Of a stretch of 43,606 bases of DNA, positions 21,856 through 31,036 are shown in pieces. The notes beneath the pieces were generated by a model, which was given only the letters and a program-made list of their open reading frames with translations, did not search any database and had not been told where the DNA came from. How positions within the stretch are numbered: position 1 is the first letter of the stretch; each line of letters starts with the position of its first letter. The position numbers and the translations under genes are program-made. The stretch is from Actinomadura kijaniata NBRC 14229 (GTDB taxonomy: Bacteria > Actinomycetota > Actinomycetes > Streptosporangiales > Streptosporangiaceae): NCBI RefSeq assembly GCF_001552175.1, contig NZ_BCQR01000101.1, forward strand, positions 1 through 43,606, given 5' to 3'.

Positions 21856-23112
21856 GTGACCGACTCCACCCGACAGGCAGACGTGATCGTCGTCGGGGCC
21901 GGCCCCGCCGGATCGTCGACCGCCTACTGGCTGGCCCACGCCGGTCTCAAGGTGCTGCTGCTGGAGAAGGCGACGTTCCCCCGCGACAAGATCTGCGGTG
22001 ACGGGCTCACCCCCCGCGCGGTCCGGGCGCTGATCTCCATGGGCGTCGACATCGACGACCCCGGCTTCAGCCGCAACAAGGGACTGCGGATCTACGGCGG
22101 CGGCGTGAAGATCGAGCTGCCCTGGCCGGAGCTGGCGAGCTTCCCCGACTTCGGGCTCGTGCGCACCCGCATGGACCTGGACCAGCTGCTCGCCCTGCAC
22201 GCCGCCAAGGCCGGGGCCGAGCTGATCCAGGGCTGCACCGTCACCGGCCCGATCATCGACGACCGCACCGACCGCGTCACCGGCGTCACCGCCCGCCACG
22301 AGGGCGGGGAGGTCGAGTTCCACGCGCCGCTGGTCGTCGCGGCCGACGGGAACTCCTCCCGCCTGTCGCTGGCCCTCGGCCTGCGGCGGCGCGAGGACCG
22401 GCCGATGGGCGTCGCGGTCCGCCGCTACTACGAGAGCCCCCGCCACACCGACGAGTACATGGAGGCGTGGCTGGAGCTGTGGGACGGGCAGCGCCTCCTG
22501 CCCGGCTACGGCTGGGTGTTCCCCGTCGCCGACGGCACCTGCAACGTCGGCCTCGGCCTGCTCAACACCTCCAAGTCGTTCCAGAACGTCGACTACCGCG
22601 CCATGCTCAAGGGCTGGACCGCGAACATGCCCGAGGAGTGGCGGTTCGACGAGGAGCACGCCACCGGGCCGACCCGCGGCGCGGCGCTCCCCATGGGCTT
22701 CAACCGCCAGCCCCACTACACCCGCGGCATGCTGCTGGTCGGGGACGCGGGCGGCATGATCAACCCGTTCAACGGCGAGGGCATCGACTACGCCCTGGAG
22801 GCCGGTCACCTCGCCGCCGACATCATCGTGCAGGCGCTGGCGCGCCGCACACCGGCGCAGCGCGAGCGGACTCTGTACGAGTACCCGCGCATCCTGAAGG
22901 ACGAGCACGGCGGCTACTTCACGCTGGCGCGCGTCTTCGTGCAGGCCATCGGGGACCCCCGGGTCATGAAGTTCCTGACCGCCCACGGCCTGCCGCACCC
23001 GACGTTGATGCGGTTCACGCTGAAGCTGCTGGCGAACCTCACCGACCCCAAGGGCGGTGACGCAATGGACCGCATCATCAACGCGATGCAAAAGGTGGCG
23101 CCAGCCGCGTAA
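21856..23112 (+). CDS. menJ: geranylgeranyl reductase family protein, probable menaquinone reductase (MenJ-like)
   Basis: A 418-residue FAD-dependent reductase. VIVVGAGPAGSSTAYWLAHA is the FAD-binding Rossmann motif, FPRDKICGDGLTPRAV the family-specific block, and GMLLVGDAGGMINPFNGEGI the second FAD motif. The mycobacterial relative (Rv0561c) saturates one double bond in the menaquinone side chain, and the neighbours here (menG, nuo, polyprenyl synthase) support the same job. GTG 21856 follows AGAGGA; a GTG at 21817 would lie inside the Rex operator and is less likely. It heads the nuo operon, separated from nuoA by 174 bases. Confidence 0.88.
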   Translation: MTDSTRQADVIVVGAGPAGSSTAYWLAHAGLKVLLLEKATFPRDKICGDGLTPRAVRALISMGVDIDDPGFSRNKGLRIYGGGVKIELPWPELASFPDFGLVRTRMDLDQLLALHAAKAGAELIQGCTVTGPIIDDRTDRVTGVTARHEGGEVEFHAPLVVAADGNSSRLSLALGLRRREDRPMGVAVRRYYESPRHTDEYMEAWLELWDGQRLLPGYGWVFPVADGTCNVGLGLLNTSKSFQNVDYRAMLKGWTANMPEEWRFDEEHATGPTRGAALPMGFNRQPHYTRGMLLVGDAGGMINPFNGEGIDYALEAGHLAADIIVQALARRTPAQRERTLYEYPRILKDEHGGYFTLARVFVQAIGDPRVMKFLTAHGLPHPTLMRFTLKLLANLTDPKGGDAMDRIINAMQKVAPAA

Positions 23113-23134
23113 CCGATCCCCGAGGGGAGTGCTA

Positions 23135-23281
23135 TTGATCACCTTGGCTAAGGTGGCGACCCTCATCCGTGACGCCCGTCACGGATGCGGAGCCGCCGAG
23201 GCGTGCCCCCCGAACGCCCGGCCGCCGGTCGTTCGGGGTCGCGCCCCGTACAGCGACGTACGAACCGAGGAGAGGCAGTAG
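23135..23281 (+). CDS. candidate leader peptide between menJ and nuoA
   Basis: A possible 48-residue ORF opening MITLAKVATLIRDARHG. Its TTG start lies five bases after GAGGGGAG, a strong ribosome binding site otherwise without a gene, and it ends five bases before the nuoA ATG. The sequence is arginine- and proline-rich in its second half and overlaps two hairpins. No family is recognised; it may be a leader peptide or chance. Confidence 0.3.
   Translation: MITLAKVATLIRDARHGCGAAEACPPNARPPVVRGRAPYSDVRTEERQ
23140..23238. promoter_or_regulatory. three successive hairpins upstream of nuoA
   Basis: CACCTT-ggct-AAGGTG (23140-23155), CATCCGTGACG-cc-CGTCACGGATG (23164-23187, perfect 11-bp arms) and CCCCGAACG-N13-CGTTCGGGG (23208-23238) lie in the 174-base menJ-nuoA gap. 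They could be attenuator, processing or stabilising structures, or the middle one an operator. Confidence 0.5.
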
Positions 23282-23286
23282 AGGCG

Positions 23287-23646
23287 ATGGATCTCTATAT
23301 CCCCATCATCGTGCTGGGGCTGCTGGCGTTCGCGTTCGCCGCACTCTCGGTGCTCATGGCCTCCATGACGGGACCCAAGCGGTGGAACCGGGCGCGACTG
23401 GACGCCTACGAGTGTGGGATCGAACCGACCCCGCAGCCGGTGGGCGGCGGGCGTTTCCCTGTGAAGTACTACCTGACGGCGATGCTGTTCATCGTCTTCG
23501 ACATTGAGATCATCTTCCTCTATCCCTGGGCCGTCGCCTTCGACAGCCTGGGGATTTTCGCTTTGGTGGAGATGGTCCTTTTCATCCTCACCGTGCTGGT
23601 GGCGTACGCCTACATCTGGCGGCGCGGTGGTCTGGAGTGGGATTGA
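23287..23646 (+). CDS. nuoA: NADH-quinone oxidoreductase subunit A
   Basis: A 119-residue membrane subunit of complex I with three helices. The conserved loop YECGIEPTPQPVGGGRFPVK carries the invariant cysteine near the quinone channel, and FIVFDIEIIFLYPWA is the hallmark second helix. GAGG precedes ATG 23287. The stop codon TGA overlaps the ATG of an inserted 103-base repeat, unlike the direct gene overlaps found further along the operon. Confidence 0.96.
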   Translation: MDLYIPIIVLGLLAFAFAALSVLMASMTGPKRWNRARLDAYECGIEPTPQPVGGGRFPVKYYLTAMLFIVFDIEIIFLYPWAVAFDSLGIFALVEMVLFILTVLVAYAYIWRRGGLEWD

Positions 23647-23746
23647 TGAGCGAGGCGCAGGCGCGCGGCGCGCGCTGGACCGAGGAGCCTGCGACGAGGG
23701 AAGCGCGCGCCTTGAGGCGCGCCGGAGCCGAGCGGGGGGCACAGCG
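23644..23746 (+). repeat. 103-bp intra-operon repeat, copy A (nuoA/nuoB junction)
   Basis: This runs from the nuoA TGA to the base before the nuoB ATG and matches copy B (24293-24395) at 98 of 103 positions; the first 68 are identical. It contains the hairpin GCGCGCC-TTGA-GGCGCGC (23705-23722). An open frame beginning MSEAQARGARWTEEPATREA overlaps the nuoA stop (TGATG) and reads through into the nuoB start, ending at a TAG at 23754-23756 (36 residues). It may be a mobile extragenic repeat or a coupled micro-ORF. Confidence 0.9.
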
Positions 23747-24295
23747 ATGGGTCTAGAGGAGAAACTTCCCAGCGGCTTTCTGCTGACCACGGTCGAGCAG
23801 GTCGCGGGCTGGGCGCGCAAGAGCTCGGTGTGGCCCGCGACGTTCGGCCTGGCCTGCTGCGCGATCGAGATGATGGCGACGGGCGACCCCCGGCACGACT
23901 TCTCCCGGTGGGGGATGGAGCGCGCCTCGGCCACCCCCCGCCAGGCCGACCTGATGATCGTCGCCGGGCGGGTGAGCCAGAAGATGGCCCCGGTCCTGCG
24001 GCAGATCTACGACCAGATGACCGAGCCCAAGTGGGTCATCGCGATGGGCGTGTGCGCCTCCTCGGGCGGCATGTTCAACAACTACGCGATCGTGCAGGGC
24101 GTCGACCACATCGTCCCGGTGGACATCTATCTGCCCGGCTGCCCGCCGCGGCCGGAGATGCTGCTGGACGCGATCCTCAAGCTGCACGACAAGATCCAGA
24201 ACACCAAGCTCGGCCCGCAGCGGGCCAAGCAGATCGCCGAGCTGGAAGAGGCGAAGCGCCGCCAGCTTCCGCTGCTGGGCCAGGGGACGGTGTGA
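23747..24295 (+). CDS. nuoB: NADH-quinone oxidoreductase subunit B
   Basis: A 182-residue peripheral subunit that binds iron-sulphur cluster N2, the last redox centre before quinone. The four ligands are the tandem cysteines in FGLACCAIEMM (C37, C38), C103 in MGVCASSGG and C132 in YLPGCPPRP. ATG 23747 follows GGGGGG supplied by the repeat. Both sides of the gene are bordered by copies of the 103-base repeat, the only junctions in the operon lacking direct overlap or close coupling. Confidence 0.97.
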   Translation: MGLEEKLPSGFLLTTVEQVAGWARKSSVWPATFGLACCAIEMMATGDPRHDFSRWGMERASATPRQADLMIVAGRVSQKMAPVLRQIYDQMTEPKWVIAMGVCASSGGMFNNYAIVQGVDHIVPVDIYLPGCPPRPEMLLDAILKLHDKIQNTKLGPQRAKQIAELEEAKRRQLPLLGQGTV

Positions 24296-24395
24296 TGAGC
24301 GAGGCGCAGGCGCGCGGCGCGCGCTGGACCGAGGAGCCTGCGACGAGGGAAGCGCGCGCCCTGAGGCGTGCCGGAGCCGAGCGGGAGACACAGCC
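24293..24395 (+). repeat. 103-bp intra-operon repeat, copy B (nuoB/nuoC junction)
   Basis: Same length and same placement as copy A: from the TGA of the upstream gene to the base before the downstream ATG. Of the five differences, one in the hairpin arm changes GGCGCGC to GGCGTGC, which keeps pairing as G-U in RNA. Its frame opens MSEAQARGARWTEEPATREA and ends after 34 residues at a TGA that overlaps the nuoC ATG (ATGA), so it would be coupled at both ends. Confidence 0.9.
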
Positions 24396-25138
24396 ATGAG
24401 CTCTCAGCATCCAGAGCAGCAGGCCGAGCAGGCCGCCGACCGGGTCCCCGCGCCGCGTGACGCGGACCCGCGCGAGCTGCCGGTCGCCCGGCGCGGCATG
24501 TTCGGGGCCAGGACGACCGGCGACACCTCCGGGTACGGCGGGCTGGTCGTGCACAAGCCCCCGAAGGCGTCCTCGCCCCGCCCCTACGGCGGGCCGGAGG
24601 GCGCCGCCGAGTCCGGGGTCTTCGACGAGGTCGCCGACGAGCTGGAGCGCGTCCTGCCGGAGTTCGGCGACGCGATCGAACGGGTCGTCGTGCACCGGGG
24701 CGAGATCACGTTCCATGTGCGGCGGGAGCACCTGGTCGAGGTCGCCCGGAAGCTGCGCGACGAGCCGCACCTGCGGTTCGAGCTGTGCAGCGGCGTGTCG
24801 GGCGTCCACTACCCGGACGAGCCCGGCGAGGAGCTGCACGCCGTCTACCACCTGCTGTCGATCACCCACAACCGGCGCATCCGGCTGGAGGTGAGCTGCC
24901 CCGACGCCGACCCGCACATCCCCTCGATCGTGTCGGTCTACCCGACCAACGACTGGCACGAGCGCGAGACCTGGGACTTCTTCGGGATCGTGTTCGACGG
25001 GCACCCGGCGCTCACCCGCATCGAGATGCCCGACGACTGGGTCGGCCACCCGCAGCGCAAGGACTACCCGCTCGGCGGGATTCCCGTCGAGTACCGCGGC
25101 GCTGAGATTCCGCCGCCGGACGAGCGGAGGAGTTACGT

Positions 25139-25142
<4 letters not shown>
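24396..25142 (+). CDS. nuoC: NADH-quinone oxidoreductase subunit C
   Basis: A 248-residue peripheral subunit (30-kDa type) of complex I that helps form the quinone-binding module with NuoD. The core is residues 80-235, including the signature WHERETWDFFGIVFDGHPAL and the C-terminal HPQRKDYPLGG. The first 75 residues are a Gln/Ala/Pro-rich extension common in actinobacteria. NuoC and NuoD are separate genes here, unlike the fused form of E. coli. The ATG overlaps the end of the repeat-encoded frame, and its last four bases overlap nuoD. Confidence 0.95.
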
Positions 25143-26484
<1,342 letters not shown>

Positions 26485-26488
<4 letters not shown>

Positions 26489-27309
26489 CCGACCAGCAGA
26501 CCTACCAGATCACCCGGCGGACCGCCGCCGAGTACGACCCGGAGGTCCGGGCGCGGCTCGAACGGGACGCCAAGGAGATCATCGCGCGGTACCCGAAGCC
26601 GCGGTCGGCGCTGCTGCCGATGCTGCACCTGGTGCAGTCGGTGGACGGCCACATCACCCAGGCCGGGATCGACTTCTGCGCCGAGATGCTGGACATCACG
26701 TCGGCGCAGGTGACGGGCGTGGCGACGTTCTACACCCAGTACAAGAAGGCCCCGGTCGGCGAGTACCACGTCGGCGTGTGCATCAACACGCTGTGCGCGG
26801 TCATGGGCGGCGACCAGATCTGGGAAGAGCTGAGCGCGCACGTCGGCGTCGGCCACGACGAGGCCACCGAGGACGGCAAGGTCAGCCTGGAGCGGATCGA
26901 GTGCAACGCCGCCTGCGACTTCGCCCCGGTGATGACGGTCAACTGGGAGTTCTTCGACAACATGACTCCCGAGAAGGCCAAGGAGCTGGTGGACGACCTG
27001 CGCGCCGGTAAGCAAGTGCTTCCTTCGCGCGGGCCGGGCCGGCTGTGCACCTGGAAGGAGGCCAGCCGCGTGCTGGCGGGCTTCCCCGACGGGCTGGCGC
27101 ACGAGGGCGTCCAGGCCGGTCCGGAGTCGCTGCGCGGCCTGGAGCTGGCCCGGGAGCGCGGCTGGACCGCGCCGTCCGCCGACGCCGACCACGAGCAGTC
27201 GCACGAGCCCGTCCAGGCGGGCGAGGTGAGCGACCCGCCGCCCAACGAGCCAGGCAAGCCCATCGGCGGCGACGTGAAGCCCGGATCCCAGGAGGGCCGC
27301 AACCAGTGA
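26485..27309 (+). CDS. nuoE: NADH-quinone oxidoreductase subunit E
   Basis: A 274-residue subunit (24-kDa type) carrying cluster N1a in the NADH module. Cluster cysteines are visible in VGVCINTLCAVMGG and in ECNAACDFAPV. The domain ends near residue 175; the remaining 100 residues are an acidic, Pro/Glu-rich tail typical of actinobacterial NuoE and absent from E. coli. The GTG start and the stop overlap nuoD and nuoF by four bases each. Confidence 0.95.
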
Positions 27310-28601
27310 CGACGCTGACACCCGTTCTCACGAAGACGTGGGACCAGCCCGACTCGTTCACCCTCGCCGGGTACGAGCGGGAGGGCGGGTACCGCACGCT
27401 GCGCAGGGCCCTGGACATGGAGCCGGACGACATCGTCCAGACGGTCAAGGACTCGGGGCTGCGCGGACGCGGCGGCGCGGGCTTCCCCACCGGCATGAAG
27501 TGGGGCTTCCTGCCGCCCGACAGTCCCAACCCGCGCTACCTCGTCGTCAACGCCGACGAGTCCGAGCCGGGCACCTGCAAGGACATCCCGCTGATGATGG
27601 CGAACCCGCACGTCCTGGTCGAGGGCGTCATCATCAGCTCCTACGCGATCCGCTCCAACCACGCGTTCATCTACGTGCGCGGGGAGGTGCTGCACGTCAT
27701 CCGGCGCCTCCAGGCGGCGGTCGCGGAGGCGTACGAGGCCGGCTACCTCGGCAAGGACATCCTCGGCTCCGGCTACGACCTGGAACTGGTCGTGCACACC
27801 GGCGCCGGCGCCTACATCTGCGGCGAGGAGACGGCGCTGCTGGACTCGCTGGAGGGGTATCGGGGCCAGCCCCGGCTGAAGCCTCCCTTCCCGGCGGTCG
27901 CGGGACTCTACGGCGGTCCCACCGTCATCAACAACGTCGAGTCCATCGCGTCGGTTCCCTCGATCGTGGAGAACGGCGCCGACTGGTTCACCTCGATGGG
28001 CACCGAGAAGTCCGCCGGGTTCGGCATCTTCTCGCTGTCGGGGCACGTGACCCGGCCCGGCCAGTACGAGGCCCCGCTCGGCATCACGCTGCGGGAGCTG
28101 CTCGACATGGCCGGCGGGATCCGCGCGGGCCACCGGCTGAAGTTCTGGACGCCGGGCGGCTCCTCCACGCCGATCTTCACCGACGAGCACCTGGACGTGC
28201 CGCTGGACTTCGAGTCGGTCGGCGCGGCCGGGTCGATGCTCGGCACCCGCGCGCTCCAGATCTTCGACGAGACGGTCTGCGTGGTGCGGGCCGTGCTGCG
28301 CTGGTCGGAGTTCTACGCGCACGAGTCGTGCGGCAAGTGCACGCCGTGCCGCGAGGGCACCTACTGGTACAAGCAGATGCTCAAGCGGCTGGAGGCGGGC
28401 CAGGGCTCCGAGGAGGACCTGGAGACGCTGCTCGACCTGTCCGACAACATCCTCGGCCGCTCGTTCTGCGCCCTCGGCGACGGCGCGACCAGCCCGGTGG
28501 TGTCGAGCATCAAGCTGTTCCGCGACGAGTACGTCCAGCACTTCGAGCGGGGCCGCTGCCCGTTCGACCCGGCCGAGTCCACCCTCTGGGCAGGTGCCTG
28601 A
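27306..28601 (+). CDS. nuoF: NADH-quinone oxidoreductase subunit F
   Basis: A 431-residue subunit (51-kDa type) that binds NADH and FMN. GLRGRGGAGFPTGMKW is the nucleotide-binding glycine loop, NADESEPGTCKD and CGEETALLDSLEG contact FMN/NADH, and ESCGKCTPCREG with the later SFCALGDG supply the four cysteines of cluster N3. The GTG at 27306 overlaps the nuoE stop by four bases and the stop overlaps nuoG by one base (TGATG). Confidence 0.97.
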   Translation: MTTLTPVLTKTWDQPDSFTLAGYEREGGYRTLRRALDMEPDDIVQTVKDSGLRGRGGAGFPTGMKWGFLPPDSPNPRYLVVNADESEPGTCKDIPLMMANPHVLVEGVIISSYAIRSNHAFIYVRGEVLHVIRRLQAAVAEAYEAGYLGKDILGSGYDLELVVHTGAGAYICGEETALLDSLEGYRGQPRLKPPFPAVAGLYGGPTVINNVESIASVPSIVENGADWFTSMGTEKSAGFGIFSLSGHVTRPGQYEAPLGITLRELLDMAGGIRAGHRLKFWTPGGSSTPIFTDEHLDVPLDFESVGAAGSMLGTRALQIFDETVCVVRAVLRWSEFYAHESCGKCTPCREGTYWYKQMLKRLEAGQGSEEDLETLLDLSDNILGRSFCALGDGATSPVVSSIKLFRDEYVQHFERGRCPFDPAESTLWAGA

Positions 28602-31036
28602 TGACTGTCACTGACAAGAACCCGCAGCAGGTCGAGAAGGTGGAGATGGTCCAGCTGACCATCGACGGCTTCGAGATCGAGGTGCCCAAGGGCACGCTGA
28701 TCATCCGGGCCGCCGAGCTGCTGGGCATCCAGATCCCGCGGTTCTGCGACCACCCGCTGCTGGACCCGGTCGGGGCCTGCCGCCAGTGCCTGGTGGAGAT
28801 CCCCGACGCCGGGAACGGGCGCGGCATGCCCAAGCCGCAGGCGTCCTGCACCACCACGGTGATGCCGGGCATGGTCGTCAAGACCCAGCTCACCTCGCCG
28901 GTCGCCGACAAGGCCCAGCACGGCGTGATGGAGCTGCTGCTCATCAACCACCCGCTGGACTGCCCGATCTGCGACAAGGGCGGCGAGTGCCCGCTGCAGA
29001 ACCAGGCGATGTCCAACGGGCGGGGCGAGTCGCGGTTCGTGGAGACCAAGCGGACCTTCCCCAAGCCGATCCCGCTGTCCAGCCAGGTGCTGCTGGACCG
29101 GGAGCGCTGCATCCAGTGCGCCCGCTGCACGCGGTTCTCCGACCAGATCGCCGGGGACGCGTTCATCGACCTGTTCGAGCGGGGCGCCAAGGAGCAGGTC
29201 GGCGCGGCCGAGGACAAGCCGTTCCAGTCCTACTTCTCCGGCAACACGGTCCAGATCTGCCCGGTGGGCGCGCTGACCGGCGCGGCGTACCGGTTCCGGT
29301 CGCGGCCGTTCGACCTGGTGTCGCAGCCGAGCGCCTGCGAGCACTGCGCCTCGGGATGCGCGCTGCGCACCGACCACCGGCGCGGGAAGGTCACCCGGCG
29401 GCTGGCCGGGGACGACCCGCAGGTCAACGAGGAGTGGAACTGCGACAAGGGCCGGTGGGCGTTCACCTACGCCACCCAGCCCGAGCGGCTCACCCATCCG
29501 CTGGTGCGCAACGAGGACGGCGAGCTGGAGGTCGCGTCCTGGCCGGAGGCGCTGACGATCGCGGCGCGCGGCCTGGCGGCGGCGCGCGGGAACGCGGGCG
29601 TGCTCGTCGGCGGGCGCGTCACGCTGGAGGACGCCTACGCGTACGCCAAGTTCGCGCGGGTCGCCCTCGGCACGAACGACATCGACTTCCGCGCCCGGCC
29701 CGCGTCGCGGGAGGAGGCCGAGTTCCTGGCCTCCAGCGTGGCGGGGCGGCCCATCGAGGTGACCTACTCCGACCTGGAGCGGGCCCCGGCGGTGCTGCTG
29801 GCCGGGTTCGAGCCGGAGGAGGAGTCGCCGATCGTCTTCCTGCGGCTGCGCAAGGCGTTCCGCAAGGGGAAGCTGAAGGTGTTCTCGGTCGCGCCGTTCA
29901 CCACGCGGGGCCTGGCGAAGATGGGCGGCACGCTGCTGCCGTCGCTGCCGGGCGCGGAGGCGGACGTGCTGGGCGCGCTGGGCGGCGGGGAGCTGTTCCC
30001 CGAGGTCCGGTCGCTGCTGGAGACGCCGGGCGCGGTCATCCTGGTGGGTGAGCGGCTGGCGGCCAGCCCCGGCGCGCTGTCCAGCGCGGTGCGGCTGGCG
30101 CGCATCACCGGCGCGCGGCTGGCGTGGGTGCCGCGCCGGGCCGGGGAGCGGGGCGCGGTCGAGGCCGGGGCGCTGCCCGACCTGCTGCCGATCGGCCGCC
30201 CGGCCACCGACCCGGAGGCGCGCGCCGAGGTCGCCCGCACCTGGGGCGTGGCGGAGCTGCCGAGCGTTCCGGGCCACGACGCCGAGGTGTTCCTGTCCGA
30301 GGGGCGCGGCGCGCTGCTGGTCGGCGGCGTCGACCCCTACGACATGCCCGACCCGGAGGCGGTGCTGGCGGCGCTGGACGCCAGCCCGTTCGTGGTGAGC
30401 CTGGAGCAGCGGCCGAGCGCCGTCACCGACCGCGCCGACGTGGTGCTGCCGGTCGCGGCGGTCGCCGAGAAGTCCGGCACGTTCGTGGACTGGGAGGGCC
30501 GCGGCCGTCCCTTCGACGTGGTGCTGAAGTCCGTCGGGAAGATGGCGGACCTGCGGGTGCTGGACGCGATCGCCGGTGAGATGGACGTCCATCTGGGGCT
30601 GCCCGGACCGGAGGCCGCCCGGCGCGAGCTGACCGAGCTGGGCGCGTTCCGCGGCGAACGGCCGCAGCCCCCGAACGTCGCCTCGGCCGTGCAGCCGCAC
30701 CCCGGCCCCGGCCAGGCGCTGCTGGCGACCTGGCGGCTGCTGCTGGACCGGGGCACCCTGCAGGACGGCGAGCCGTTCCTGGCCGGGACCGCCCGGCCCG
30801 CCGTGGCCCGGCTGTCGGCCGGGACCGCCGCCGAGATCGGCGCGGTCGCCGGTCCGGACGGCACGGTGACGGTGGCGGGGCCGCGCGGCGCCGTCACACT
30901 GCCGCTGGAGATCACCGCCGACCTGCCCGACCGGGTGGTGTGGCTGCCGACCAACTCGGCCGGGGCCGCGCTGTACCGGGACCTGGGCGCGACGGCCGGG
31001 AGCGTGGTCACGATTTCCGCTGGAGGTAAGGAATGA
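28601..31036 (+). CDS. nuoG: NADH-quinone oxidoreductase subunit G
   Basis: An 811-residue iron-sulphur subunit (75-kDa type). The N-terminus binds the 2Fe-2S cluster N1b (C49, C60, C63, C83), the His-liganded N5 cluster (H117, C121, C124, C130) and N4 (CIQCARCTRF plus QICPVGAL). The block CEHCASGCALRT, with a later NCDKGRW, provides a further 4Fe-4S site, corresponding to the N7 cluster that some bacteria keep. The rest is a molybdopterin-oxidoreductase-like fold that should not bind molybdenum. It overlaps nuoH by four bases. Confidence 0.96.
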   Translation: MTVTDKNPQQVEKVEMVQLTIDGFEIEVPKGTLIIRAAELLGIQIPRFCDHPLLDPVGACRQCLVEIPDAGNGRGMPKPQASCTTTVMPGMVVKTQLTSPVADKAQHGVMELLLINHPLDCPICDKGGECPLQNQAMSNGRGESRFVETKRTFPKPIPLSSQVLLDRERCIQCARCTRFSDQIAGDAFIDLFERGAKEQVGAAEDKPFQSYFSGNTVQICPVGALTGAAYRFRSRPFDLVSQPSACEHCASGCALRTDHRRGKVTRRLAGDDPQVNEEWNCDKGRWAFTYATQPERLTHPLVRNEDGELEVASWPEALTIAARGLAAARGNAGVLVGGRVTLEDAYAYAKFARVALGTNDIDFRARPASREEAEFLASSVAGRPIEVTYSDLERAPAVLLAGFEPEEESPIVFLRLRKAFRKGKLKVFSVAPFTTRGLAKMGGTLLPSLPGAEADVLGALGGGELFPEVRSLLETPGAVILVGERLAASPGALSSAVRLARITGARLAWVPRRAGERGAVEAGALPDLLPIGRPATDPEARAEVARTWGVAELPSVPGHDAEVFLSEGRGALLVGGVDPYDMPDPEAVLAALDASPFVVSLEQRPSAVTDRADVVLPVAAVAEKSGTFVDWEGRGRPFDVVLKSVGKMADLRVLDAIAGEMDVHLGLPGPEAARRELTELGAFRGERPQPPNVASAVQPHPGPGQALLATWRLLLDRGTLQDGEPFLAGTARPAVARLSAGTAAEIGAVAGPDGTVTVAGPRGAVTLPLEITADLPDRVVWLPTNSAGAALYRDLGATAGSVVTISAGGKE

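Noticed and set aside
27338..28600. A 421-codon upstream extension of nuoG, opposite frame register to nuoF
   Set aside because: It is an out-of-frame reading of nuoF. The accepted nuoG start (28601) gives the conserved N-terminal ferredoxin domain and overlaps the nuoF stop.
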